This document shows positions 44,429 to 54,392 of a DNA stretch of 64,000 bases, in pieces. The notes under the pieces are model-generated. The model was not told the DNA's origin and made no database searches. It saw only the letters and a program-made list of their open reading frames with translations. The translations under genes and the position numbers were made by a program. Origin of the DNA: Lachnoanaerobaculum gingivalis (GTDB lineage: Bacteria > Bacillota > Clostridia > Lachnospirales > Lachnospiraceae); assembly GCF_003862475.1 (NCBI RefSeq), contig NZ_RRCO01000004.1:1-64000 (forward strand). The letters run 5' to 3'. Positions within the stretch are counted from its first letter, which is position 1. Each line of letters begins with the position of its first letter.

Positions 44429-47400
44429 ATCAACACATTAAGAAAACGTTTGACCGGAGTATTGTCATTCATACTTGCACTTATAATTACATTTACTTCT
44501 GTGCCCATAGACGCACATGCAACAGGTATAGGTAGTCAAGTTACAACAAAAATAAGATACTCGGTAGGCGGTCAAACAACATCGCTGATAGGAAAGCAGG
44601 AATCTTACAGTATCCAGACGGGTATTTCAGGTACGGTAGGAAGTTATACACTGCCATACTCAATTATTTATTTGTCTAAAGACAAATTTGATGCACCGTC
44701 TGCAGCAGATGTATCAACAGCCAACTTCATACAAGGAGTCACGGTTGATAATACAAGCGATGCACAATACTATAAGATAAAAGTTACATACAGACAATTG
44801 ACGGCAGGACCGCCTGTAACATTCCCGTTTAGAGCAGTTCTTAAAAACTTGAATGTTGCCGGAGGGGAGCAGGTTAATATTAAGACAACCTTCCACGAAA
44901 AAGACGGAGTGGAGATTGTAAATGACAACAAAAATTTCACTGCTGCAGGTTATGTGGCAGGTATTGAAGGAAATGACAACAGTCAGGCTAATCCGAGACA
45001 GATGGGATATGGTGAGACAATTGTAGATGCAGATGTTGATTCAACACATACAAAATTTTCACCAAATTACCAAAATGATATCACATTCTCTATTATGAAC
45101 GGAAAAAAGAACGCGACAAATGGAGAAGTGACGGTAAAACCTTCAGAAGGTTTGGATAAGAGGCCGGTTAGAGTAACAGTTACATTGCCTTCAACATCGG
45201 TTTGGGATGCTTCATTACCGAACAATGCAGGCTGGACTTATAATTCGGCCGACAATACAATTACAAAAGATTTTACAAGAACAGGTTACGAGTTTAGACC
45301 TCTTTTTACCATAAAGTATGGAACCGCTACAACGGTAGGACGACAGACTTTCCCGGTAAAAACAGTACTTGTAAATACTGACGGAAGTACAGATTCCACA
45401 ACAGAAAGAAACGGTAGCGTATTTAAGGATTATACTTATGTAAGAAAGCTTAAAGGAAATAAATATCACCTTCGCTACAATTATGCGGTTCCTGTAAAAG
45501 AAGAATACAAACATGCTTATTTAATTACAGCAGGACAGTATTGGGGAACTACGGTAGTACAAAATACTACAACAACATTAAATACAATCATTGATGAGCC
45601 ATGGAGTCCAAACCTTTTTACAGGTTACGGAATCCGTGTACAAAACGGTTATTTTGATGCTGCAAATCTTGCGCTTATAGCTCAAAACAAGCTGATAGGT
45701 GTAAATGATGACGGCAGCGAGGAAGTTATACAGACAAATGTGCCGTATGAAGTGGTAAATAATGATGCGGCTATGACAACAGACAGCATACCGATTGCCA
45801 TGACACCTAAGCACTATAAGAGTATAAGACTTGAATTCGACAACGAGGTGACAATATCAAAGTACGGTGAGAAGGCTATAGGTCTTGTAGTTGAGACACA
45901 GCTTACACCTGCCGAGTTTACAAAGGAGAAAAACAGACTTGCTGCAAATCCTTCGCCTTCATCTGCAAATGTTACAAATACAGGTAAGGTACAGTCATAC
46001 TCAAACGGCGTATGGACAACTATAAGCTCAAATGCGGTATATATTATGCGTGAAGAGTTTGCTCAGATGCAGCTTGATAAATTAAGTCAGAAGATCAACG
46101 GCAATACATCTTCAAATATAGCTTACACAGGAAATACCATGGAATATGAGATGAATGTCAACTATGATGATTCATATATATTCAGCGAAGACAGAGATGT
46201 AGAAAACGGTAAGCTCGTTATGGTTGTCGATCCTGAGTTAAACTTTAACAGCATTACAGTCGGAGGAACACCTTACTTTAGCGCAGATACAAATCCTACG
46301 GAAGTAGCTAATTACGGCGGAACGGGAAAGAAAGCATATATTTTCGATCTCAATAATTTTGCATTCAAAAAGCAACAGCAGGCAATTTTTAAGAGAGATA
46401 ATATAAAGGTTTCATTTACTCCAAGTTCAAGCCTTGAGGCGGGAGAACATAAAGTTGAAGCTATACTTTCATGGACCAATAATACGGATCAGGCAAACAG
46501 CAAGGATCCTCATACAGTATTTTCAAAGGATACTGCAAATTACCTTGATATTTATGATTCAAATGAGAACGGAAGTACAAATGACAGACTTTCAAGAATA
46601 GAGTGGAAGTTCAACTTCGTACCGCCACAGTCGGTTATAATAAACAAGGTTGAAAAGCTTGAATCGGAGCCTGACAGTGCATACCGTGCAAAGATGAAAG
46701 CTGAAAAAGATGAGATAGTTCAATATCGAATCATGGCTTATAACAACTCAAATGCGGATGCAACGGAGTTGAATTTCTTAGATATTTTCCCATATGCGGG
46801 AGATAAGAACACAGTAAAGGACTATGCGGGAAATTATGTATACCGTGGTTCCAAATTTGCAACTGTTTTACAAGGACCTGTAACTGCTCCGGCAGGATAT
46901 ACGGTTTACTATTCTACAGATTCACCTAAGGGTACATTTGCCGAGAACCTTGCAAATACCTGGGTAAGCGCTTCAGGCATTTCAGACTGGAGTCAGGTGA
47001 CAATGTTTAAGGCTATAATGAATACAGGTGTGAAGCTGGCAAAGGATGACAAAGAGTATTTTACTTACAAGGTAAAAATGCCTGACACAAAAGATTTGGA
47101 TGAAGACGATACAAGTAACAATTCTATTGCAACATGGTATGGAAACAATATTGACGGTGCAAATGAGGCAATTAACTCAAAGGTAGGTATTTACAAGTAT
47201 CAGGTATCCGGAAAAGCGTACTATGATGTAGATGATGACGGAAAGTATAGTACAGGAGATGTGCTGATTGCAAACCGTCCGGTAAAGCTTTTAAAAGACG
47301 GAAATGTTATTGCCGAAACTACAACAGACGCAAACGGTGATTATACTTTCAAAAACATTATCACAAATGCAGGTAATTACAATGTGATGGTTGAAACATT

Positions 47401-50400
47401 AACAAGTGATACAATTATTCCAAATAATCCAAGTACAAGTTCGGTAATAGGACAGGATTTTAACTCTACAGAGTCATCAGCCTCAACACTGTTTAGCGGA
47501 CAGACAAGTACTTGGGCAAAAACAGATGTAAGCCTTACAAAGACAAAGACTAAATCTGTTAAAAACATAGGTCTGAAAAATCAGACTTCAAATCTTACTG
47601 TAAAACATATAAAGATTGATGATAACACCGAACTTATACCGGATACAACTACTACTGCAGGTGTGGGAACACCATATACAACAGCGGCGGTTACAACAGA
47701 TCCGAATTATGAGGTGGATACAACACAGCTTCCGGCAAATGCAAACGGCACTTATACGACTACAGATACAACTGTTGTTTATAAGTATAAGAGGAAAAAC
47801 GCAGGAAAAGTTACAGTGCATCATTATGAAGTAGGTACAACTACAGAGCTTTACAAAGCTCCGGGTGCAACTGCGACAGGACCTGAGGAACTTGACGGAA
47901 CAAATAAGCTTGGTCTTTCATATACAACACAGAGCAGAGAAAATGATATAGCAAACTTTGAGCTTACAACTCCTGCACCTACAAATCCGACAGGAACATT
48001 TACTACAGGCGAGCAGGAAGTAATTTATTACTACAAGAGAAAAAATGCGGGAAAAGTCGTAGTACACCACTATGAAACAGGGCAGACAACAGAGCTTTAC
48101 ACACCGGCAGGAAAAACTTCACCTGAAGCTGAAGAGCTTGACGGAAGCGGAAAGCTTGGCCTTCCTTATACAACACAGAGCAGAGAAAATGATATAGCAA
48201 ACTTTGAGCTTACAACTCCTGCACCAACAAATGCAAGCGGTAATTTCACTACAGGAGTACAGGAAGTTACATACTATTACAAGAGAAAGAATGCGGGAAA
48301 GGTCACAGTGCATCATTATGAAGTTGGAGGAACCACAGAGCTTTACACACCGGCAGGAAAAACTTCACCTGCGGCTGAAGAGCTTGACGGAACCGGAAAG
48401 CTTGGCCTTCCATATGTGACAACGGAAAAGTCTGCAGATCTCAGTAATTATGAGCTTGTAACACCTGTGCCTACCAATGCAGTGGGAACTTTCCTGGCAG
48501 GAGAGCAGACTGTAACTTATTACTATAAGAGAAAGAATGCAGGAAAAGTCATAGTACATCACTATGAAGTAGGACAGACTACAGAACTTTATACACCGGC
48601 AGGTGCAACTTCACCGTCACAGGAAGAACTTGACGGAACAAGAAAACTCGGTCTGCCATATACAACGCAGAGCAGAGAAAATGATATAGCAAACTTTGAG
48701 CTCACAACACCGGCACCTACAAATGCAACAGGTACATTTACTACCGGGGTGCAGGAAGTAACTTATTTCTATAAGAGAAAGAATGCCGGAAATGTAGTGG
48801 TAAATTATCTTGAGCAAGGTACAAATACTGTGCTTGATACTCAGGAGACTTTGGACGGAACAGGAAAGCTTGGAACAGCATTTACAACAGTACAAAAGAA
48901 TATAAATGATTATGATTTTGTATCTGTAAGTCCTGCGGCAAACGGAACATTCACAAACGGAACACAGACTGTCAATTACTACTATAAGAGAAAAGATGCA
49001 GGAAATGTTTTAGTACATCATGTAGAGCAGGGAACAACAAACTCTCTTTCTCCTGATGAGAATCTAAACGGTGCAGGAAATGCGGGATTGCCATATACAA
49101 CAAGCCCTGCAAATATAGCAAACTACACCGTAGTAAATGCTACACCTGCAAATAACACCGGAACATATCCGGCAACAGGAACAATAGTAGTAACATATGA
49201 GTACAAGAGAAATGACGCAGGAGATGTAGTTGTACATCATTATATTGACAGAACAACAACACCGCTTGTACCTGATACCACTCTAAACGGAACCGGAAAG
49301 CTCGGATTACCATATACAACTACAGAGCATAATATTCCTAACTTTACACTGGTAGCACAGCCGGCTAATAAGAACGGAAATTATACTACAGGAAACCAGA
49401 CTGTAACATATTTCTATAGAAGAAATGATGCAGGAAATGTAGTGGTTCACCATGTAGAGCAGGGAACAGGAACAACATTGGCTCCTGATGAGAACTTAAG
49501 CGGTGCAGGAAAGTCAGGACTTACATATACTACAAGCCCTGAAAATATAACCAACTTTACAGTAGTAAATGCTACACCTGCAAACAACAGCGGAACATAT
49601 CCTGCAACCGGAACAACAGTAGTAACATATGAGTATAAGAGAAATGATGCTCAGAGTATAACTGTAAAATATGTAGAACAGGGAACGGGAACACCTCTGG
49701 ATACAGACGATGTAATGGGAGGAACAGGAAAACTTGGACTTGCCTACACAACAACAGAGAAGAACATCCCTAACTATGAGTTGGTAGCACAGCCTGCCAA
49801 TAAGAACGGAACATATACAAACACACCACAGACAGTAATCTATGAATATAGAAGAATACCTGCCGGAGATGTGACAAGCGTTTATGTAGATGAGGACGGA
49901 AATGAGATAGATATTCCTGATACACAAAGCGGAACAGGAAAGCTCGGTCTTCCATACACAACTACATCAAAGACAATACCGAAATTCACATTAGTGAGCG
50001 TACCGCCTAACGCAAACGGAACATTCACACCGGGCCCACAGACAGTAACCTATGTATATAGAAGAGCTGATGCGGGAGATGTAACCGTATACCACAAATC
50101 AGTATATGATAACAGCGACTTAAGCACACCGACAGTACTTGACGGAAGCAGAAAGCTTGGATTACCATATACAACAACCCCTGAGACTTACTCAGACTAT
50201 GAGATAGATACAGTACCGTCTAACGCAACAGGAACATTTGTAAGCGGAAGCCAAACGGTAACATATCTTTATAAGAGAAAGCAGTCAGGCGGAGTAGTCG
50301 TAAATTATCTGGACAATCATGGAAACAGAATTGAGACACCTGATACAATAACAGGAACAGATAATGTAGGCTTGCCATACACAACAACCCCTAAGGTAAT

Positions 50401-51475
50401 ACCTAATTACACACTTATAGTAATACCGAATAACGCAAACGGAACATTTACAGCAGACACTATAACTGTAAACTATATCTATAAGCATGACGGTGCGGGA
50501 GATGTTGTAGTAGAGCATATAGATGAAAACGGAAATGTACCTTTAGAGAGCCCTGAGGTACTTGACGGAAGTGAGAGACTTGGAGAGAACTATACAACAA
50601 GTTCAAAAGTATTTGACAATTACGATCTGATAAGTGTACCAAATAACGCAACAGGAACATTTACAAGCGGTAGTCAGACTGTAACATATGTATACAGAAG
50701 AAGAGATGCAGGAGATGTAATTGCCCATTACGTAAATACTGCAGGAATACCGTTAGAAAGTGATGAGATACTTGACGGAAGCAGAAGCCTTGGCCTGCCA
50801 TACGCAACAGCGGCAAAGGCAATAAACGGATATAGTTTATACCTTGTACAGGGAGCAGAGACAGGAGTATTCACAACAGGAAGAACAGAAGTAACATACA
50901 TCTATAAGAAGGATCCAAGTGTGGTAGTAATACCGGGACCTTTAACCCCTGTAACTCCGATAAACCCAAGCCCGATAAATCCGATTAATCCGATAACCCC
51001 TGTAACACCGGTAAATCCAAGTACACCTACAACACCAACCACCCCGACAACCCCGATAAGAGTGGCAACCCCAAGCCAGATCACAATACCGGGAAGAGAT
51101 GAGGATGTAGTTATCAGACCGAGAAGACCTTTAGCGACACCGTCAATAGCGACAAGCTCAAACGCAAGCAGAGGTGGAAGCGGCAGTTTGGGTGGAAACA
51201 CAAGTGTAAGATCCGGAAAGGCAACTGTAAATAGTAATACAATATCAAAGAATGCAATCGAGAAGCCGGTAATCGTAACAGATGAGCCGAAAACTCCACA
51301 GCCACAGAAGGCACAACTGAGCAAGGATACAACAAAATCCATATCAGATACAAGAGTGGCACTTTCAGTTCCAAAGACTGAAGATAAAAATGCAACTCCG
51401 GTTTACGGTTTGATGTTGATTATTTCAAGTGCACTTGCTGCACTATGTATCTTCAAAAAAAGAAGAACTGAATAG
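44429..51475 (+). CDS. Giant MucBP-repeat cell wall adhesin
   Basis: About 2348 residues. A signal peptide (NTLRKR, then a hydrophobic run, ending IDAHA) leads into a 700-residue beta-rich adhesin region. An SdrD-B/Cna-B-like domain follows (GKAYYDVDDDGKYSTGDVLIANRPVKLL), then 15 MucBP-type repeats, a Pro/Thr-rich spacer and a C-terminal VPKTED, hydrophobic helix and KKRR tail. This is a sortase-type signal with Val in place of Leu and Asp in place of Gly. MucBP domains bind mucin-like glycans. I place the start at ATC 44429, seven bases after GGAGG, because the TTG at 44450 would remove the basic signal-peptide residues. That start is uncommon. Confidence 0.8.
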   Translation: MNTLRKRLTGVLSFILALIITFTSVPIDAHATGIGSQVTTKIRYSVGGQTTSLIGKQESYSIQTGISGTVGSYTLPYSIIYLSKDKFDAPSAADVSTANFIQGVTVDNTSDAQYYKIKVTYRQLTAGPPVTFPFRAVLKNLNVAGGEQVNIKTTFHEKDGVEIVNDNKNFTAAGYVAGIEGNDNSQANPRQMGYGETIVDADVDSTHTKFSPNYQNDITFSIMNGKKNATNGEVTVKPSEGLDKRPVRVTVTLPSTSVWDASLPNNAGWTYNSADNTITKDFTRTGYEFRPLFTIKYGTATTVGRQTFPVKTVLVNTDGSTDSTTERNGSVFKDYTYVRKLKGNKYHLRYNYAVPVKEEYKHAYLITAGQYWGTTVVQNTTTTLNTIIDEPWSPNLFTGYGIRVQNGYFDAANLALIAQNKLIGVNDDGSEEVIQTNVPYEVVNNDAAMTTDSIPIAMTPKHYKSIRLEFDNEVTISKYGEKAIGLVVETQLTPAEFTKEKNRLAANPSPSSANVTNTGKVQSYSNGVWTTISSNAVYIMREEFAQMQLDKLSQKINGNTSSNIAYTGNTMEYEMNVNYDDSYIFSEDRDVENGKLVMVVDPELNFNSITVGGTPYFSADTNPTEVANYGGTGKKAYIFDLNNFAFKKQQQAIFKRDNIKVSFTPSSSLEAGEHKVEAILSWTNNTDQANSKDPHTVFSKDTANYLDIYDSNENGSTNDRLSRIEWKFNFVPPQSVIINKVEKLESEPDSAYRAKMKAEKDEIVQYRIMAYNNSNADATELNFLDIFPYAGDKNTVKDYAGNYVYRGSKFATVLQGPVTAPAGYTVYYSTDSPKGTFAENLANTWVSASGISDWSQVTMFKAIMNTGVKLAKDDKEYFTYKVKMPDTKDLDEDDTSNNSIATWYGNNIDGANEAINSKVGIYKYQVSGKAYYDVDDDGKYSTGDVLIANRPVKLLKDGNVIAETTTDANGDYTFKNIITNAGNYNVMVETLTSDTIIPNNPSTSSVIGQDFNSTESSASTLFSGQTSTWAKTDVSLTKTKTKSVKNIGLKNQTSNLTVKHIKIDDNTELIPDTTTTAGVGTPYTTAAVTTDPNYEVDTTQLPANANGTYTTTDTTVVYKYKRKNAGKVTVHHYEVGTTTELYKAPGATATGPEELDGTNKLGLSYTTQSRENDIANFELTTPAPTNPTGTFTTGEQEVIYYYKRKNAGKVVVHHYETGQTTELYTPAGKTSPEAEELDGSGKLGLPYTTQSRENDIANFELTTPAPTNASGNFTTGVQEVTYYYKRKNAGKVTVHHYEVGGTTELYTPAGKTSPAAEELDGTGKLGLPYVTTEKSADLSNYELVTPVPTNAVGTFLAGEQTVTYYYKRKNAGKVIVHHYEVGQTTELYTPAGATSPSQEELDGTRKLGLPYTTQSRENDIANFELTTPAPTNATGTFTTGVQEVTYFYKRKNAGNVVVNYLEQGTNTVLDTQETLDGTGKLGTAFTTVQKNINDYDFVSVSPAANGTFTNGTQTVNYYYKRKDAGNVLVHHVEQGTTNSLSPDENLNGAGNAGLPYTTSPANIANYTVVNATPANNTGTYPATGTIVVTYEYKRNDAGDVVVHHYIDRTTTPLVPDTTLNGTGKLGLPYTTTEHNIPNFTLVAQPANKNGNYTTGNQTVTYFYRRNDAGNVVVHHVEQGTGTTLAPDENLSGAGKSGLTYTTSPENITNFTVVNATPANNSGTYPATGTTVVTYEYKRNDAQSITVKYVEQGTGTPLDTDDVMGGTGKLGLAYTTTEKNIPNYELVAQPANKNGTYTNTPQTVIYEYRRIPAGDVTSVYVDEDGNEIDIPDTQSGTGKLGLPYTTTSKTIPKFTLVSVPPNANGTFTPGPQTVTYVYRRADAGDVTVYHKSVYDNSDLSTPTVLDGSRKLGLPYTTTPETYSDYEIDTVPSNATGTFVSGSQTVTYLYKRKQSGGVVVNYLDNHGNRIETPDTITGTDNVGLPYTTTPKVIPNYTLIVIPNNANGTFTADTITVNYIYKHDGAGDVVVEHIDENGNVPLESPEVLDGSERLGENYTTSSKVFDNYDLISVPNNATGTFTSGSQTVTYVYRRRDAGDVIAHYVNTAGIPLESDEILDGSRSLGLPYATAAKAINGYSLYLVQGAETGVFTTGRTEVTYIYKKDPSVVVIPGPLTPVTPINPSPINPINPITPVTPVNPSTPTTPTTPTTPIRVATPSQITIPGRDEDVVIRPRRPLATPSIATSSNASRGGSGSLGGNTSVRSGKATVNSNTISKNAIEKPVIVTDEPKTPQPQKAQLSKDTTKSISDTRVALSVPKTEDKNATPVYGLMLIISSALAALCIFKKRRTE
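47588..50914 (+). repeat. Fifteen tandem MucBP repeats
   Basis: Repeat unit of about 70-80 residues beginning with AG(K/D/N)V.V.H and ending in VTY.YKRK or YRR, with a GKLGLPYTT core. Counting by eye gives 15 units. Units 2-5 are about 10 residues longer (TTELYTPAG insert) and more alike than the rest. Units 2, 3 and 5 share stretches with almost identical DNA, for example around 47930, 48170 and 48661. This points to recent duplication. Confidence 0.85.
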
Positions 51476-51515
51476 TTTTATTTAGATAACATAAGTTATC
51501 GGAAGATAAAATTAG

Positions 51516-51553
51516 GTCCGGAAGAAATACTTTGTATGACTTTCGGACTTTTT
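51516..51553 (+). terminator. Terminator of the MucBP gene
   Basis: GTCCGGAA (51516-51523) pairs with TTTCGGAC (51541-51548), followed by five Ts. A separate perfect dyad GATAAC/GTTATC lies at 51485-51500. Confidence 0.75.
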
Positions 51554-51565
51554 AATTGAAATATA

Positions 51566-51593
51566 TTGAAAAAAATATATTTTGTATTATAAT
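51566..51593 (+). promoter_or_regulatory. Promoter of the 6S-like RNA
   Basis: TTGAAA (51566-51571) and a perfect TATAAT (51588-51593) are spaced by 16 bp. The start would fall near 51600. Confidence 0.6.
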
Positions 51594-51600
51594 TTTAATA

Positions 51601-51782
51601 TAAAGAAAATTCCTGAGGTGAGCGATAACTTTGCCAATTTTGAACCTACATTTTGATTTATGGGATTCCAAATAACCTTCGATGGATGTCAAGCTTCTAT
51701 AGGTAGAAGGCAGATATCAAGGTGAGGTAACCCACCTAGCTTCGCTAGGCGTCAATAAGCAGAGCCGTCACTTTGGGGTTTA
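51601..51782 (+). ncRNA. ssrS: 6S RNA (SsrS)-like structured RNA
   Basis: About 180 nt with no ORF. The ends CCTGAGGTGA (51612-51621) and TCACTTTGGG (51768-51777) pair over 10 continuous positions, closing one long rod. Inside are TTTTGAACCTACA with a facing TGGGATTCC, and a stem CCTAGCTTCGCTAGG near 51743. Own promoter, own terminator, length and the closing helix fit the 6S RNA that mimics an open promoter and holds RNA polymerase. The assignment is from recall of the family's shape, not from a model search. Confidence 0.7.
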
Positions 51783-51785
51783 AAA

Positions 51786-51809
51786 AAGAGTAGTTTTTAC
51801 TACTCTTTT
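51786..51809 (+). terminator. Terminator of the 6S-like RNA
   Basis: AAGAGTAG pairs with CTACTCTT across a T-rich loop and is followed by Ts. Confidence 0.75.
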
Positions 51810-51842
51810 GTTTTATATAAAAAAAAGTATATGGATGGTTTT

Positions 51843-52337
51843 ATGGCAGAGACGCTTACAAGAGATGATATTAAAAAGATAGAGGCGGAGATAGAAGAAA
51901 GAAAACTGGTGCTTAGACCGAAACTTATAGAGGCGGTAAAGGAAGCCAGAGCACATGGGGATTTATCTGAAAATTTTGAATATTATGCCGCAAAAAGAGA
52001 GAAAAACAAGAATGAGAGCAGAATCAATTATTTAGAGAGAATGCTTAGATTCTGTCATGTATATGAAGATAAGACAAAAGAAGATCAGGTCGGAATTGAC
52101 AAGGTGGTAGAACTCTATTTTGAAGATGATGACGAGAGTGAAAAGTTCAAGATAGTTACTTCAATCAGAGGAGATTCACTGGAAGGCAGACTCAGTATAG
52201 AGTCACCGATAGGTAAGGCCATAATAGGTAAGAAAAAAGGTGACAGAGTACTTGTACCTGTAGGTGACGGAGGATATTATGTAAAAATAATGTCCATAGA
52301 AATAAGCAATGAAGAAGACGAGATAAGATCGTTTTAG
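51843..52337 (+). CDS. GreA/GreB-family transcription elongation factor
   Basis: About 164 residues. The N-terminal coiled coil (about 5-75) includes [35 protein letters not shown], with the acidic tip that rescues stalled RNA polymerase. The C-terminal FKBP-like domain holds [31 protein letters not shown] prefer the ATG at 51843, giving the usual MAE start. The ATG at 51831 has no better ribosome site. The second half is slightly unlike standard GreA. Confidence 0.87.
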   Translation: MAETLTRDDIKKIEAEIEERKLVLRPKLIEAVKEARAHGDLSENFEYYAAKREKNKNESRINYLERMLRFCHVYEDKTKEDQVGIDKVVELYFEDDDESEKFKIVTSIRGDSLEGRLSIESPIGKAIIGKKKGDRVLVPVGDGGYYVKIMSIEISNEEDEIRSF

Positions 52338-52345
52338 GAGGAAAT

Positions 52346-52783
52346 ATGAAGCTTGTAATACAAAGAGTAAATCATGCAAATGTAAAAATAGACAGCGAAG
52401 AAGTAGGAAAGATAAACAAAGGACTTTTGGTTTTGGTTGGTGTAGCTGCAGACGATGATGAAAAGATCGTTGAAAAGTATTTTAATAAGCTTATTAAACT
52501 TAGAATATTTGAAGATGAAAACGGAAAGACAAACCTTTCATTAAAGGATGTGGGCGGTGAGCTTTTACTTGTATCACAGTTTACACTGCTGGCAAACTGC
52601 AAAGAGGGAAACAGACCAAGCTTTATAGGTGCAGGTTCACCGGATGAGGCAAAGAGATTATATGAGTATATGGTGGAACTTGGTAAGAAGTCGGATATTC
52701 ATACAGAATGTGGGGTATTCGGTGCGGATATGAAGGTAAGCCTTGAAAATGACGGACCTTTTACTATAGTATTGGAACTTTAA
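52346..52783 (+). CDS. dtd: D-aminoacyl-tRNA deacylase Dtd
   Basis: A 145-residue proofreading enzyme that cleaves D-amino acids from tRNA. Signature motifs are [13 protein letters not shown] at the start, [20 protein letters not shown] (about 74-93) with the SQxT site, and [11 protein letters not shown] near the end, in the position of the cross-subunit Gly-x-Pro motif. The response regulator gene follows after 1 nt. Confidence 0.93.
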   Translation: MKLVIQRVNHANVKIDSEEVGKINKGLLVLVGVAADDDEKIVEKYFNKLIKLRIFEDENGKTNLSLKDVGGELLLVSQFTLLANCKEGNRPSFIGAGSPDEAKRLYEYMVELGKKSDIHTECGVFGADMKVSLENDGPFTIVLEL

Positions 52784-52784
52784 T

Positions 52785-54389
52785 ATGAAAGAACTTTACA
52801 AAATTTTACTTGTGGATGACGAAGAGGAAGTCAGAAAGAGTATTATAAAAAAAATCAACTGGGAAGAGGAAGGATTTTTAGTTGTAGGCGATGCCGAAAA
52901 CGGTGTTGAAGCACTGGAGAAAATAGAAAACTTAAATCCGGATCTTGTTTTTACAGATATCAGAATGCCCTATATGGACGGACTGGAGCTTATAAATGAA
53001 ATAAATATAAGATATCCGCTTATAAAGTCCATTATTTTTTCGGGATTTGATGATTTTGACTATGCAAAAGAAGCCATCAAGATGGGCGTAATAGAGTATG
53101 TGCTTAAGCCTGTTTCCGCAGTTGAGCTTACTGAGATACTGAGAAAAGTACATAAAAGTATGGATGAGGAACTTGATAAAAAGAGAGATATTGAGAGACT
53201 CAGAAGAGGATATCAAGCCAGCATTCCTATACTTAGGGAGCAGTTTTTAAACGGTATTATACATGGAAGTATAAGTGCTTCGGAGATAGACTATGCTATG
53301 TCCGAATATGATATAAATTTAAACAATGCAGACAGATATATAGTAGCCGCCGTTCATATAGACGATATGGACAGCAGTATAGTCGATAAAGAACTTATAC
53401 CTATATCTGTAAAGGTAAACCTCCTTGAAAACCTGAAATATAAATTACAGGCGGAGGTCTTTTCAATGTATTCGGAAACCAGTATAGTTATATTGACAGG
53501 ACTTCCTGAGAAGATGTCAAAAAACTATATAATGTCCATACTTACAGAGGCAATAAGAGATGTAAACAGAGCCATAGGTGTAAATCTTACCATAGGTCTG
53601 GGCATCAGTGTAAAGGATATCACAGATCTACACCGCTCATATACTCTGGCAAAGGAGGCTCTCGGCTACAGAGGTATTGTAGGAAGCGGCGAAGTTATCT
53701 ATATAAAAGATATGGAGCCCGTAAAGTCGGATAAGCTGAAGCTTGAAGATATTGAAGCTAAGGAATATATCAATATATTAAAATTCGGAAGTGATGAAAG
53801 TATAGCCGAATATGTGGAAAAGATAGCATCAAAGCTTAAGGAGTCAAAGGTACATTCAAGTCAGTATCAGTCCTATATGATAAATGTTATAAATATTATT
53901 ATAAATCTGGTACAGGATTACGGACTTGAGCTTTCAGTACTCACAAAGACTGCAACGGACTATATAGATCTTTTGGATAAGATAAAGGATACAGGCGGTT
54001 TCAGAGAGTGGTTACTTGAGGCAAGCATAAATATAGCTCATAAGATAAGAGAAGATCGAGCCTTCACATCAAAGAAGGTACTTGAAGAGGCAAAGGCCTA
54101 TATAGAAGAGAACTTTGCGGATATGGAATTGTCGCTTGAAAAACTTTGTAAACATTTACATGTCTCTGTTGCCAGGTTTTCCACAAACTTTAAAAGGGAT
54201 ATGGGGATATCCTATGTAAATTTCCTTACCAATGTCAGATTGCAAAAGGCTGTGGAGCTTTTAAAGACCACAGATGAAAAGACATATATTATAGCGGAAA
54301 TGGTGGGATATGCGGATCAGAATTATTTCAGCTATGTGTTTAAGAAAAAGTATGGGGTTTCACCTTCAAAGTACAGACAGCAAGGTTAG
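52785..54389 (+). CDS. YesN-type response regulator, AraC output
   Basis: A 534-residue regulator. The receiver has DDEEEVRK and the phospho-acceptor Asp in VFTDIRMPYMDGLEL (about 56). A long central part (about 150-420) includes a region similar to GGDEF-like or PAS-like folds, without known catalytic motifs. Two AraC-type helix-turn-helix motifs fill the C-terminal 100 residues (LEKLCKHLHVSVARFS and IAEMVGYADQNYFSYVFKK). The sensor kinase gene starts 3 nt downstream. Confidence 0.9.
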   Translation: MKELYKILLVDDEEEVRKSIIKKINWEEEGFLVVGDAENGVEALEKIENLNPDLVFTDIRMPYMDGLELINEINIRYPLIKSIIFSGFDDFDYAKEAIKMGVIEYVLKPVSAVELTEILRKVHKSMDEELDKKRDIERLRRGYQASIPILREQFLNGIIHGSISASEIDYAMSEYDINLNNADRYIVAAVHIDDMDSSIVDKELIPISVKVNLLENLKYKLQAEVFSMYSETSIVILTGLPEKMSKNYIMSILTEAIRDVNRAIGVNLTIGLGISVKDITDLHRSYTLAKEALGYRGIVGSGEVIYIKDMEPVKSDKLKLEDIEAKEYINILKFGSDESIAEYVEKIASKLKESKVHSSQYQSYMINVINIIINLVQDYGLELSVLTKTATDYIDLLDKIKDTGGFREWLLEASINIAHKIREDRAFTSKKVLEEAKAYIEENFADMELSLEKLCKHLHVSVARFSTNFKRDMGISYVNFLTNVRLQKAVELLKTTDEKTYIIAEMVGYADQNYFSYVFKKKYGVSPSKYRQQG

Positions 54390-54392
54390 TAT

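Noticed and set aside
47588-50914. CRISPR-like regular repeats
   Set aside because: The repeats are coding, about 210-250 bp long, diverged and without spacers. They are protein repeats.
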